From: Stenotrophomonas indicatrix
Lineage (GTDB): Bacteria; Pseudomonadota; Gammaproteobacteria; Xanthomonadales; Xanthomonadaceae
Assembly (NCBI RefSeq): GCF_002750975.1
Contig: NZ_PEJS01000001.1
Coordinates: 1,922,001 to 1,986,000 of the forward strand
Length of the DNA stretch: 64,000 bases
Direction: 5' to 3'
Shown here piece by piece: positions 1-9,575 of this stretch (positions are counted from its first letter, which is position 1; every line of letters begins with the position of its first letter). Below the pieces are notes generated by a model. The model was not told the DNA's origin. It ran no database searches and saw nothing but the letters and a program-made list of their open reading frames with translations. Made by a program: the position numbers and the translations under genes.

Positions 1-1
1 T

Positions 2-3000
2 GCCCTGCTCCGCCAAGGCGATGCGGCGGCGTTCATGCGCATCGTCGGAGACGCGGCGGCCCTGATCGGCGTCCGTTACGTCATCACGCTGGACTCGGAC
101 ACGCAGCTTCCGCGGGATGCGGCACGCGCGTTCGTCGCCACCTTGGCGCACCCGCTCAACCGCCCGCGCTTCGATCCGCAGCTGCAACGCGTGGTGGAGG
201 GCTACGGCATCCTGCAGCCCAGCGTCGGCACCAGCCTGGGCAGGCGCCGCACCTCGCGTTTTGCCAGGATGTTCGGCAGCGAGCCCGGCATCGATCCGTA
301 CACGCGCATGGTTTCCGACGTCTACCAGGACCTGTTCGACGAAGGCTCGTTCGTGGGCAAGGGCATCTATGACGTCGACGCCTTCGAGCATGCGCTGGAG
401 GGCCGCCTGCCCGAGAACCGCATCCTCAGCCACGATCTGCTGGAAGGCTGCTATGCACGCGCAGGCCTGGTCAGTGATGTGCGCCTGTACGAGGACTATC
501 CCGAGCGCTACGCCGCCGACGCCAAGCGCCGTGCGCGCTGGATCCGTGGCGACTGGCAGCTGCTGCCGTGGTTGTTGCCGTGGACACCGCGCCCGGGCCC
601 GGGTTGGGAACGCAACCGGCTCAGCCTGCTCTCGCGCGGCAAGTTGCTGGACAACCTGCGCCGGAGCGTGGTGCCGATCGCTGCCCTTGCGTTGTTGGTA
701 GCCGGTTGGCTGTATGCGCGAAACCCTGCTGCGTGGACCGCGTGGGTGCTGGCGCTGTGGTTCGCGCCGCCGCTGATAGGCATGCTGCGTGATGGCCTGA
801 GCGTTCCGGAAGACACGCCGCTGGAAGCGCATTACATCAAGGTCGGGCGCGGTACGTTGCAGTCGTTGCTGCGCGCATCCACCCAGATTGCGTGCCTGCC
901 CTACGAAGCACTGCTGGCCAGTGACGCCGTGCTGCGCACGCTCTGGCGCATGGCCGTCACACGCCGTCACCTGCTGCAATGGAATCCCTCCAGCGAAGTC
1001 GAGCGCCGCCTTGGCAGCGACCGTGGCGCGGAATGGCGGGTGATGGCGCCGGCCTCGCTGCTGGCGCTCGCGCTGGTGGCTGTGGTGGCCGGCGTGCGTC
1101 CGCAGGCATTGCCGATCGCCCTGCCGCTGCTGTTGGCATGGACCTTTGCGCCGGCATTGATGGCGTGGCTGGGCCGCCCGCCGGCGGCAAGCGTGGCCGA
1201 GTTGTCGGTCACGCAACGGGCGTTCCTGGGCCGGCTGGCGCGGCGCACCTGGTCCTTCTTCCAGGCCTGGGTGCGCGAGCAGGACCATTGGCTGCCGCCG
1301 GACAACATCCAGGAGCATCCTGCGCTGGTGGTCGCGCGGCGGACCTCGCCGACCAACATCGGCCTGTCCCTGCTGGCGAATCTGTCTGCGTGGGATTTCG
1401 GCTATCTGCAGCAGGGCGCGGTGGCTGAACGTACCGCCCGCACGTTCGATACGCTGGACCAGCTGCCGCGCCATCGCGGCCACTTCCTGAACTGGTACGA
1501 CACCGAAACCCTGGCGCCGCTGCCGCCGCGCTACGTCTCCACCGTCGACAGCGGCAACCTTGCCGGCCACCTGCTTACCCTGCGCCAAGGCCTGCTCGCG
1601 CTGGTGGACGCGCCGGTGCTGGCGCCGCACACGTTCGATGGCCTGGCCGATACGCTGGGTGTTCTGGAAGAGGAGCGGCAGCGTCATCGCGCCGACGATG
1701 CGTCGCTGGTCGAGGCGCTCAATCATCTTCGCCAGCGTCTGGCGTCTACGCGTGTCGACCGCCCCGTCGGGACGGCGCAGTCGCTGGCCCGTCTGCAGGA
1801 ACTGGCCGGTCGGGCCGACGCCGTGCTGCTGCAATGGCCGGCACCGGCCTCGCCCGAGGACGGTGAGCTGCATTGGCCGGCCCTGTTCGCCGCCGAATGC
1901 CATGCCGCCCATGCCTCGCTTGCCGATATCCCTGCCGATGCCAACGTGGCCGTCGATGCACCGGTGCCAAGCCTGCGTCAGTTGGCCGCCCTGCCCGGCA
2001 CGGCCGGCGCGGACGCGCGCGCGCGCATCGAGCAGCTGCAGGACCTGGCGCACCGCGCCGGGCAGTTCTCGCTGATGGAATACGGGTTCCTGTTCTACCG
2101 TACCCGCAACCTGCTTTCGATCGGCTACAACGTAGACGACCACCGCCTCGACAACAGCTTCTACGACCTGCTGGCTTCCGAAGCGCGGCTGGGCGCGTTC
2201 GTTGCCATTGCGCAGGGCCAGCTGGCACAGGAAAGCTGGTTTGCGCTCGGCCGCATGCTCACCGAGGTCAACGGTACGCCGACACTGCTGTCATGGAGTG
2301 GCTCGATGTTCGAGTACCTCATGCCGCAGCTGGTGATGCCCAGCTATCCGGACACGTTGCTGGACCAGACCGCACGGCACGCGGTCGAGGCGCAGATCGT
2401 CTACGGGCGTACGCTGAACCTGCCATGGGGCGTGTCCGAGTCCGGCTACAACGCCGTCGATGCCCGCCTGAACTACCAGTACCGGGCGTTCGGCGTGCCC
2501 GGACTGGGTCTCAAGCGCGGCCTTGGGCAGGATCGGGTCATCGCGCCCTATGCCAGCATGATGGCACTGATGGTGGCGCCGGAAGCGGCCTGCCAGAACC
2601 TCCAGGCGCTGCAAGAACTGGGCTTCTGCGGGCGTTTCGGCATGTACGAGGCGATCGACTACACGCCCACCCGGGTGCCGCCGGGACAGGATCACGTCCT
2701 GTTGCGTTCGTTCATGGCCCACCATCAGGGCATGGGCCTGCTGTCGCTGGATTACCTGTTGCGCGACCAGCCGATGCAGCGCCGCTTCCTTGCCGATGTC
2801 GAGTTCCAGGCCACCTTGCTGCTGCTGCAGGAACGCATCCCGCGCGTGGGCGTGTTCCATCCCCATGAGGTCGAAGCGCTTGGCGAGCACTCGGCACTGG
2901 CCGAGCACGAGACGTCCCTGCGCGTCCTGCGCGACCCGGGTGGCCCGCGCCCGGAAGTGCAGCTGCTGTCCAACGGTCGCTACCACGGCATGCTGACCCA

Positions 3001-6000
3001 TGCCGGCGGCGGCTACAGCCGCCACGGCGACCTGTCGCTTACCCGCTGGCGCGAGGACGGCACCACCGATGCATGGGGCACGTTCTGCTATCTGCGCGAC
3101 GTGGACAGCGGCGAGTTCTGGTCTGCCGCCTACCAGCCCACCTGCGTGGCAGTGGACAATTACGAGGCGATCTTCTCTGACGCCAAGGCGGAATTCCGCG
3201 GTGTGCGCCGCGGCTGCGAGAGCCACCTGCAGGTCGCCATCTCCGCCGAGGACGACATCGAGCTCAGGCGCCTGCGCCTGACCAACCGCAGCCGTCGCCC
3301 GCGCACGGTGGAGATCACCACCTATGCCGAAGTGGTGCTGGCACCCGCCGCGGCCGACGATGCGCACCCGGCCTTCAGCAACCTCTTCGTGCAGAGCGAG
3401 ATCCTGGCCGCCAAGCAGGCGGTGCTGTGCACGCGCCGGCCACGTTCGAACGATGAGGTGCCGCCGTGGATGTTCCATCTGGTGGCGGTGCACGATGCGG
3501 AGGTGGTGGCGATCTCCTACGAAACCGACCGTGCGCGCTTCCTGGGCCGTGGCAACACGCCGCGGACGCCGCAGGCATTGACCGCCGATGCCGACCTGTC
3601 AGGCACCGATGGCTCGGTGCTGGACCCGATCGTGGCCATCCGCGTCCGCGTGGTGCTTGAGCCCGAGCAGACCGTACAGCTGGACATGGTGTATGGCATC
3701 GGCGCCAGTCGCGGCGGTTGCGAAGCACTGGTGGACAAATACCGTGATCGCCGCCTGGCCGACCGCGTCTTCGACCTGGCCTGGACACACAGCCAGGTGG
3801 TGCGCCGGCAGATCAACGCAAGCCAGGCCGAGGCATCGCTGTACGAGCGCCTGGCCAGCCACGTGCTGTATGCCGGTCCGCTGCTGCGCGCCGGTGCAGG
3901 CGTCCTGCAGCAGAACCAGCGAGGACAATCCGGGCTGTGGGGCCATGCCATCTCCGGTGACCTGCCCATCGTGCTGCTGAAGGTCACCGACGCGGACAAC
4001 GTGGAACTGGTCCGGCAACTGGTGCAGGCGCATGCCTACTGGCGCCAGAAGGGTCTCAACACCGACCTGGTCATCTGGAACGACAGCAAGGCCGGCTATC
4101 GGCAGGAGCTGCAGGACCAGATTCTGGGGATGGTGGCCGCCAGTTCGGAGACCGGCCTGCTCGACCGCCCCGGCGGTATTTTCGTGCGGCCGGTGCAGAA
4201 CATGACCCACGAGGACCGCATTCTGTTGCAGGCGGTGGCACGGGCGGTCATCAGCGACGAAGACGGTACGTTGGTCGCGCAGGTGGGGCGTCAGCCGTTG
4301 CCTCCGCGACGGATCCCGGCCCTGGTGCCGCAGGCGCTGCAGCAGGAGCTGGCCCTGTCGATGGAGGCGACGCCCGGGCCGCCCATCGTTGCCGACCTGG
4401 GCCCGGAGCCCGGACTGCCGCCGAGCGCCGAGCACGACGAAGAAGTGGACGACCCGTGGCCTTTCCTTCCCTACCGCGGCACCGGCCGATTCGACAACGG
4501 CACCGGCAGTTTCAGCGAGGACGGCCGCGAGTACGTCGTGGTGGTACGCGAAGGCGCGCCGACGCCGGCGCCATGGGCCAACGTGATCGCCAACGCCCGC
4601 CTGGGCACGGTCGTCAGCGAGAGTGCACCGGGCTACACATGGTTCGAGAATGCACACGAATTCCGCCTGACGCCCTGGCTCAATGACCCGGTGTCGGACA
4701 CTGGCGGCGAAGCCTTCTACGTGCGCGACGAGGACACCGGTCGTGTCTGGTCGCCGATGCCGCTGCCGCGCCGTGGCACCGGCGCGTACCGTACGCGCCA
4801 TGGCTTCGGCTACACGGTCTACGAGCATGTAGAAGACGGCATCGCCAGCGAGTTGTGGGTCTTCGTCGACGTCGCCGCGCCGCTGAAGTTCTCGGTCCTG
4901 CGGCTGCACAACCTGTCGGGCCGGCCACGGCGGTTGTCGGCCATCGGCTACGTTGAATGGGTGATGGGTGACCTGCGCGCGAAGTCGCGCATGCACGTAC
5001 TCACCGAGCGTGACCCGCAGAGTGGCGCGCTGCTGGCGCGCAACACCTACAGCACCGACTTCGGCGGCCGGATGGCCTTCTTCGACACCGATGCCGATGG
5101 CTGCGGCTGGACCTGTGACCGACTGGAGTTCATCGGCCGCAACGGCAGCCTGCACGCACCGGCGGCGTTGCGTCGCGAGCGCCTGGATTCACGGCTGGGT
5201 GCGGGCCTGGATCCCTGCGCGGCGATCCAGGTGCCGTTGCTGCTGGCTGCAGGCGACCGCAGCGAAACGACGTTCCGCCTTGGCGCCGGGCGCAACCGCA
5301 AGGAAACGCTGGCGTTGGCGCGAAGCCGCCAGGGCGCCCATGAGGCCATCGACGCGCTGGACGCCGTGCGCATCCACTGGCGCAACGTGCTGGCCACGGT
5401 GCAGGTGCGCACGCCAGACCCGGCGCTGGACGCACTGGCCAACGGCTGGCTGGTCTACCAGACGCTCGGCTGCCGCTACCTGGCACGCAGTGGCTACTAT
5501 CAATCAGGCGGTGCGTTCGGTTTCCGCGACCAGCTGCAGGATGCACTCGCCCTTGTACACACTCGCCCGGACCTGACCCGCGAGCACCTGCTGCTATGCG
5601 CTGCACACCAGTTCACCGAAGGCGATGTGATGCACTGGTGGCATCCTCCGCAGGGTCGCGGCGTGCGCACCCGCTGTTCGGACGATTACCTCTGGCTGCC
5701 GCAGGGTGCATGCCGCTACCTGGAGGTTACCGGCGACGCCAGCGTGCTGGACGAAGTGGTCGGCTACATCGAGGGGCGCGCGGTGACACCCGAAGAGGAA
5801 GGGTATTACGACATGCCCACGCCTTCGACGCAGCGCGGCACGCTGTATGCGCACTGCGTGCTCGCGCTCGAGCGCGGTTGCCGCTTGCTCGGCGAGCGCG
5901 GCCTGCCACTGATGGGCAGCGGGGATTGGAACGACGGCATGAACCGCGTCGGCGACCAGCAGCGCGGTGAAAGCGTGTGGCTCGGCTTCTTCCTGCATGA

Positions 6001-6889
6001 CACGCTCCGCCGCTTCATCGGGCTGGCCAACGCGCATGGCGATGCGCCGCGTGCAGAGTGGTGCCAACAGCAGGCCGAAAGCCTGCGCCAGAACCTGGAA
6101 CAGCATGCCTGGGACGGGGCATGGTATCGCCGCGCCTGGTTCGACAACGGCGCGCCATTGGGCTCGTCACAGAACGAAGAATGCCGCATCGATTCGATTT
6201 CGCAGAGCTGGTCGGTGCTGTCAGGCGTCGCCGCGCCTGAACGTGCCTCGCAAGCGCTGGATTCGCTGTACACGCACCTGGTGCGAAAGGACGCCAAGCT
6301 GATCCAGCTGCTCGATCCACCCTTCGACCAGACCCCGGAAGACCCCGGCTACATTCGTGGCTACGTACCGGGCGTGCGCGAGAATGGCGGCCAGTACACC
6401 CACGCGGCCGTGTGGGCGGCCATGGCATTCGCACAGCAGGGCGATGCGGTGCGTGCCTGGGAGCTGGCCGGCATGATCAACCCGCTCAGTCACACGCTGG
6501 ACCCGGAGGCGATCCAGACCTACCGCGTCGAGCCCTATGTGCTGGCAGCCGACGTCTACGCCGTGCCTCCGCACGTCGGGCGAGGCGGCTGGACGTGGTA
6601 CACCGGCTCGGCCGGTTGGATGTATCGCCTGCTGGTCGAATCGCTGCTGGGCATACGTCGGCAGGGCGATCGTCTTTCGTTGGCACCGTGCCTGCCCGAT
6701 CACTGGCCGTCATTCGAACTGAGCTACCGCTTCGGCCGCAGCTTCTACGAGTTCGTGGTGACCCGCACTGCGCAGGACCAGCCCACGCTGCACGTGGATG
6801 GCGTGCTGCAGCCGGACCTCACCGTCCTGCTGCGCGACGACGGCCATCACTACCGCGTCGCGCTTGATCTGGGTGCGGCCCCGGGATGA
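2..6889 (+). CDS. ndvB: Cyclic beta-1,2-glucan synthase, NdvB type (5' end missing)
   Basis: This gene would make periplasmic cyclic beta-glucan from UDP-glucose at the inner membrane. The frame is open to the first base of the window, so the N-terminus lies outside. About 2,295 residues are visible, against roughly 2,800 for full-length relatives. The visible part starts inside the GT84 glycosyltransferase domain: a DSD motif near base 92, an SHDLLEG motif near base 430 and an RRARWIRGDWQ (QxxRW-like) motif near base 530. Hydrophobic segments follow at about bases 670-790 and 1030-1180. The C-terminal half is a GH94 phosphorylase-like domain with the GDWNDGMN motif (bases 5920-5943) that carries the catalytic Asp in that family; in NdvB it controls chain length. 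The stop overlaps the next start as ATGA. The family assignment is firm. The exact linkage made is inferred from homologues. Confidence 0.93.
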   Translation, partial: ALLRQGDAAAFMRIVGDAAALIGVRYVITLDSDTQLPRDAARAFVATLAHPLNRPRFDPQLQRVVEGYGILQPSVGTSLGRRRTSRFARMFGSEPGIDPYTRMVSDVYQDLFDEGSFVGKGIYDVDAFEHALEGRLPENRILSHDLLEGCYARAGLVSDVRLYEDYPERYAADAKRRARWIRGDWQLLPWLLPWTPRPGPGWERNRLSLLSRGKLLDNLRRSVVPIAALALLVAGWLYARNPAAWTAWVLALWFAPPLIGMLRDGLSVPEDTPLEAHYIKVGRGTLQSLLRASTQIACLPYEALLASDAVLRTLWRMAVTRRHLLQWNPSSEVERRLGSDRGAEWRVMAPASLLALALVAVVAGVRPQALPIALPLLLAWTFAPALMAWLGRPPAASVAELSVTQRAFLGRLARRTWSFFQAWVREQDHWLPPDNIQEHPALVVARRTSPTNIGLSLLANLSAWDFGYLQQGAVAERTARTFDTLDQLPRHRGHFLNWYDTETLAPLPPRYVSTVDSGNLAGHLLTLRQGLLALVDAPVLAPHTFDGLADTLGVLEEERQRHRADDASLVEALNHLRQRLASTRVDRPVGTAQSLARLQELAGRADAVLLQWPAPASPEDGELHWPALFAAECHAAHASLADIPADANVAVDAPVPSLRQLAALPGTAGADARARIEQLQDLAHRAGQFSLMEYGFLFYRTRNLLSIGYNVDDHRLDNSFYDLLASEARLGAFVAIAQGQLAQESWFALGRMLTEVNGTPTLLSWSGSMFEYLMPQLVMPSYPDTLLDQTARHAVEAQIVYGRTLNLPWGVSESGYNAVDARLNYQYRAFGVPGLGLKRGLGQDRVIAPYASMMALMVAPEAACQNLQALQELGFCGRFGMYEAIDYTPTRVPPGQDHVLLRSFMAHHQGMGLLSLDYLLRDQPMQRRFLADVEFQATLLLLQERIPRVGVFHPHEVEALGEHSALAEHETSLRVLRDPGGPRPEVQLLSNGRYHGMLTHAGGGYSRHGDLSLTRWREDGTTDAWGTFCYLRDVDSGEFWSAAYQPTCVAVDNYEAIFSDAKAEFRGVRRGCESHLQVAISAEDDIELRRLRLTNRSRRPRTVEITTYAEVVLAPAAADDAHPAFSNLFVQSEILAAKQAVLCTRRPRSNDEVPPWMFHLVAVHDAEVVAISYETDRARFLGRGNTPRTPQALTADADLSGTDGSVLDPIVAIRVRVVLEPEQTVQLDMVYGIGASRGGCEALVDKYRDRRLADRVFDLAWTHSQVVRRQINASQAEASLYERLASHVLYAGPLLRAGAGVLQQNQRGQSGLWGHAISGDLPIVLLKVTDADNVELVRQLVQAHAYWRQKGLNTDLVIWNDSKAGYRQELQDQILGMVAASSETGLLDRPGGIFVRPVQNMTHEDRILLQAVARAVISDEDGTLVAQVGRQPLPPRRIPALVPQALQQELALSMEATPGPPIVADLGPEPGLPPSAEHDEEVDDPWPFLPYRGTGRFDNGTGSFSEDGREYVVVVREGAPTPAPWANVIANARLGTVVSESAPGYTWFENAHEFRLTPWLNDPVSDTGGEAFYVRDEDTGRVWSPMPLPRRGTGAYRTRHGFGYTVYEHVEDGIASELWVFVDVAAPLKFSVLRLHNLSGRPRRLSAIGYVEWVMGDLRAKSRMHVLTERDPQSGALLARNTYSTDFGGRMAFFDTDADGCGWTCDRLEFIGRNGSLHAPAALRRERLDSRLGAGLDPCAAIQVPLLLAAGDRSETTFRLGAGRNRKETLALARSRQGAHEAIDALDAVRIHWRNVLATVQVRTPDPALDALANGWLVYQTLGCRYLARSGYYQSGGAFGFRDQLQDALALVHTRPDLTREHLLLCAAHQFTEGDVMHWWHPPQGRGVRTRCSDDYLWLPQGACRYLEVTGDASVLDEVVGYIEGRAVTPEEEGYYDMPTPSTQRGTLYAHCVLALERGCRLLGERGLPLMGSGDWNDGMNRVGDQQRGESVWLGFFLHDTLRRFIGLANAHGDAPRAEWCQQQAESLRQNLEQHAWDGAWYRRAWFDNGAPLGSSQNEECRIDSISQSWSVLSGVAAPERASQALDSLYTHLVRKDAKLIQLLDPPFDQTPEDPGYIRGYVPGVRENGGQYTHAAVWAAMAFAQQGDAVRAWELAGMINPLSHTLDPEAIQTYRVEPYVLAADVYAVPPHVGRGGWTWYTGSAGWMYRLLVESLLGIRRQGDRLSLAPCLPDHWPSFELSYRFGRSFYEFVVTRTAQDQPTLHVDGVLQPDLTVLLRDDGHHYRVALDLGAAPG

Positions 6890-7146
6890 ACGTGCGCCCT
6901 GAAATACAGGTGCAGCTTGATGCCCTGGCCGAGATGCTGGTGCACTGGTTGGCGCGGTCGCGCCATCCAGCGCAGTTCTGGCCGCAGTTTGAAACCCTGG
7001 CTGCGGAGATTCTGGACCAATGCCAGCACGCAGAAAGGGGCCAGGCGCACGCGTGCATCCAGGCCATGCTCAAAGGCCACGCGCTGGAGCTTCCATCCTG
7101 GTACGAGCGTGATGACAGCCTGCCGCCGGGGACGCCAGGAGAGTGA
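6886..7146 (+). CDS. Small hypothetical protein coupled to ndvB
   Basis: This encodes 86 residues, acidic and His/Gln-rich, predicted helical and soluble, with no signal peptide or recognised domain. Its ATG overlaps the ndvB stop as ATGA, so it is probably translated by coupling and expressed with the glucan synthase. The overlap fixes the start. The function is unknown. A role as an accessory to glucan synthesis is only a guess from position. Confidence 0.7.
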   Translation: MNVRPEIQVQLDALAEMLVHWLARSRHPAQFWPQFETLAAEILDQCQHAERGQAHACIQAMLKGHALELPSWYERDDSLPPGTPGE

Positions 7147-7196
7147 TGGCCAGCGCGCTGCGTTACGATGCCGGGCTCAACTGACCAGAGATACGC

Positions 7197-7682
7197 GTGC
7201 CCGTCTCCACTCGCCTGTTGCTTGCCATCGCAGCTTCCCTGCTGCCGCTTTCCGGGACGATCGCAGCACCGTCCACCCAGCCCGCCTCCACCGCCCCGGC
7301 CAGCAGCTGCCAGGACGACGCGTCCCGCTGCCCCGCATGGATGCCCTCACAGGCCGAGATGCGCAATACCATCGCCGACCACTTCTGCGAGCTGGCTGAG
7401 CAAGGGCGCATCCAGCCTCGGGTAAAGCCGTTGGTCCGCGCCGAATCCTCGCCACTGAACTGTGGTGCGCTGGGAGAGCAGGCCGGTTCGAACTTTGTCT
7501 GCGGCGGTGAAATGCGCTTCATCGGCAAGGGCGGCGAAATGGACACCATCACGTTCAGTCCCACGCTTCGTCGCGAGGAGGATGGGCGCATCGCGTTCTA
7601 CGTGGGCAATGACGAGGAAGGTGAACAGGTGTGGCGGGTGCCCGCCCCGCGGGCCACCTCAGCGACATGCGCGGGGCGCTGA
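7197..7682 (+). CDS. Hypothetical exported protein
   Basis: This is a 161-residue protein that appears to start at a GTG codon. The N-terminus is a clean signal peptide: a hydrophobic core of Leu/Ala to about residue 20, then a likely cleavage after GTIAA. The mature part has four cysteines near residues 38, 44, 64 and 88, and two more around 101 and 159, suggesting disulfide bonds in the periplasm. No family is recognised. It follows the 86-residue gene by 50 bases and may be independent. Confidence 0.65.
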   Translation: MPVSTRLLLAIAASLLPLSGTIAAPSTQPASTAPASSCQDDASRCPAWMPSQAEMRNTIADHFCELAEQGRIQPRVKPLVRAESSPLNCGALGEQAGSNFVCGGEMRFIGKGGEMDTITFSPTLRREEDGRIAFYVGNDEEGEQVWRVPAPRATSATCAGR

Positions 7683-7753
7683 GCGCTGAGCGCGGCACAT
7701 CTGCGCGCGCTCCGCTTCAGACCAGTTTGTGCGGGATTTCACGATCGAACCTG

Positions 7754-8632
7754 TTACGGGCGTCCATTTCCAAGTGAGCCATTGGCGCGTCCGGTTTTAC
7801 TGGGCGGCAGGCTATCGTCCCCCTGCCGCATGACGGCCTCGATCCAGTCGACGTAGCGTGACACGCGAACGTTGTGGACCATCTGGCCATAGAAGCCTGC
7901 TTCAAGGGCATGCTCGGGTACGGCCGTGATCCAGGACCCCAGTCCCACCAATTGCCAGGTGCCGTGGTCGTTGACCACAAGCGGACCACCGCTGTCTCCA
8001 CTTCCCAGTACGCCCTCAAGCGGCAGGCCCTGCGGCGGCGGATCGAACCGGTACCAGAGATACCGCTGATTGCCGCCGGTAATCGTGTTGTGGGCCCGCC
8101 GCAGGGATGTACGGTGCGGCGCATCCGGCAACTGGCCAACCGCACCGTTGCCGGTGGCGCCCTTCCCCATCAGGACGGCGACCTGCGTGACCTCTGCTGA
8201 ACCCCGATACAGCGCCACGGGCGTGGCATCGGTCACCGGCGCGGCAAGCTTGATCAGCGCGATGTCATCCGAGGCCGCCAGGAAGGCATGGATCCGGGAA
8301 GGACTTCCTGTTGCCATCGCCTCCTTGCCCAGAGCCTCGGGCATCCTCCGGTAGCCGGGATGCAGGAATACGCGTTCAACGCCATACGCGTTGCCATTGA
8401 TCGCGATCGTTGCTCCCATCCCTTACATCGGCGCTGCATGCGCTGCGGTCAGCACCCAACGCGGGGCGATGAGAACGCCGTGCCCCTCTCCTGGCATGTC
8501 CGCCAGCGCCGGGAAGTCAGATCGTTCGATGCGGTACCTGCCATCGTCGACATCATCACGGATGACGATGGCCCCGGCAGCGAACGGGAGCGCGGCAAGC
8601 AGCAGAAAGAGCCAGCGATTCATCGAAAGCAT
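7754..8632 (-). pseudogene. Trypsin-like serine protease interrupted by an in-frame TAA stop
   Basis: Two open segments lie in the same frame on the minus strand, separated only by one TAA codon at 8423-8425 and one further codon. The first (8423-8632) encodes a signal peptide and the start of a trypsin-like (S1) domain, ending just after the WVLTAAHA motif that carries the catalytic His. The second (7754-8419) carries the Asp motif (SDDIALIKL) and the Ser motif (GSGDSGGPL). The full triad is therefore present but split. A single CAA-to-TAA change would explain it. The gene is either a recent nonsense pseudogene, a sequencing error or a readthrough product. A restart at the ATG at 8419 would lack both the signal peptide and the catalytic His. 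The intact product would be a secreted protease. Confidence 0.85.
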
Positions 8633-8924
8633 TCATCCTTGTGGTCGATCGATCCAGCCTAGCAAAACGCATCGACACTGCTGATGGACGCGCGACCAAT
8701 TCCCGTGGTGACCGACGAAGGGATGGAAACCGCGTCTGAAACCGGGACGCGCCGACACGTTTAGTGTTCACCGCGCAAGGCGAGCCTGGCATTCCTGCGG
8801 ATCGAACAGGCCGTACGTGCGCAGGATTTCGAGATTGGTTCGCGCCCTTGAATCCCTCTGTTCGCAGCCCCGGAGCGAAGATCGGGAACCAGGAAGGCGC
8901 CCGTCCATGAGAACGTCGCCCACT

Positions 8925-9506
8925 TCACCGGGTGAAGTACAGACACCCGGCCACGGCGATCGGCATCGGGTCGGCCTCGATGCGCTGGGCCACCAGTGCC
9001 ATCACTTCGATGCCATCGCCCTGGGCTTCCGGTGCTGACTGGACTACTCGCATTCCACCGGGTTCGCCCTGCGTCCCCGGCCCATCGAGGGAAAGCGCTT
9101 TGGTGAGGACTGCAGCAAGGTCTGCATCGAAGACAGCCACCACGGAACTGCGCGACAGTATCAGCCGCGTGGACGGATGACCGAAGACCAGAGCCGGTGC
9201 TGGAAGCTTCATTTCCGCGACAACGCCGGGCATGTCGCCCAGTGCGTTGCTGTAACCCCCACCCTTGCCGGCGATCGGCTGCCAGCCACCCGATGGCTTC
9301 CCGCGGGTTGCGATGTCACGCAATTGATGGGTCAACGCCCGGAATGCGGTGCGATCCGCCTTGCAGGACACAAGCGCCAGCGCCTGATCGATTTCATCCT
9401 GCCTGGGAACGGTGCTGCGGATCGATTCTGCTGCCGGGGCGTTCGGCGCAACGACAAGCCCCAAGCCTGCGAGCAGTAGAATCCTGTTCAACGTGCGGGT
9501 GATCAA
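8925..9506 (-). CDS. Hypothetical exported protein
   Basis: This is 193 residues with a standard signal peptide (MITRTLNR, a hydrophobic stretch, then cleavage near APAAES). The mature part has two cysteines, at about residues 48 and 188, that could form one disulfide. No catalytic motif or known domain was seen. It lies between the broken protease and a serine hydrolase on the same strand, with about 290 bases upstream of the protease gene and 69 bases after the hydrolase stop. The function is unknown. Confidence 0.6.
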   Translation of the reverse strand: MITRTLNRILLLAGLGLVVAPNAPAAESIRSTVPRQDEIDQALALVSCKADRTAFRALTHQLRDIATRGKPSGGWQPIAGKGGGYSNALGDMPGVVAEMKLPAPALVFGHPSTRLILSRSSVVAVFDADLAAVLTKALSLDGPGTQGEPGGMRVVQSAPEAQGDGIEVMALVAQRIEADPMPIAVAGCLYFTR

Positions 9507-9575
9507 CGCGCAATGCTCCTGCCTGGGGTGCCAACACTGTTCGGCACCACACCGGACAGCTGGGAAACACCCTCT

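Noticed and set aside
2291..3493. 400-codon open frame on the minus strand
   Set aside because: It lies wholly inside the ndvB gene on the other strand; the protein is low-complexity (His, Gln, Val, Arg) with no domain. GC-rich coding sequence often gives such antisense frames.
3599..5155. 518-codon open frame on the minus strand
   Set aside because: It is antisense to ndvB, with no recognisable motif and a composition typical of a shadow frame.
8761..8946. 61-codon minus-strand frame in the gap between the broken protease and the next exported protein gene
   Set aside because: No ribosome site, no signal or domain; its composition is not convincing.
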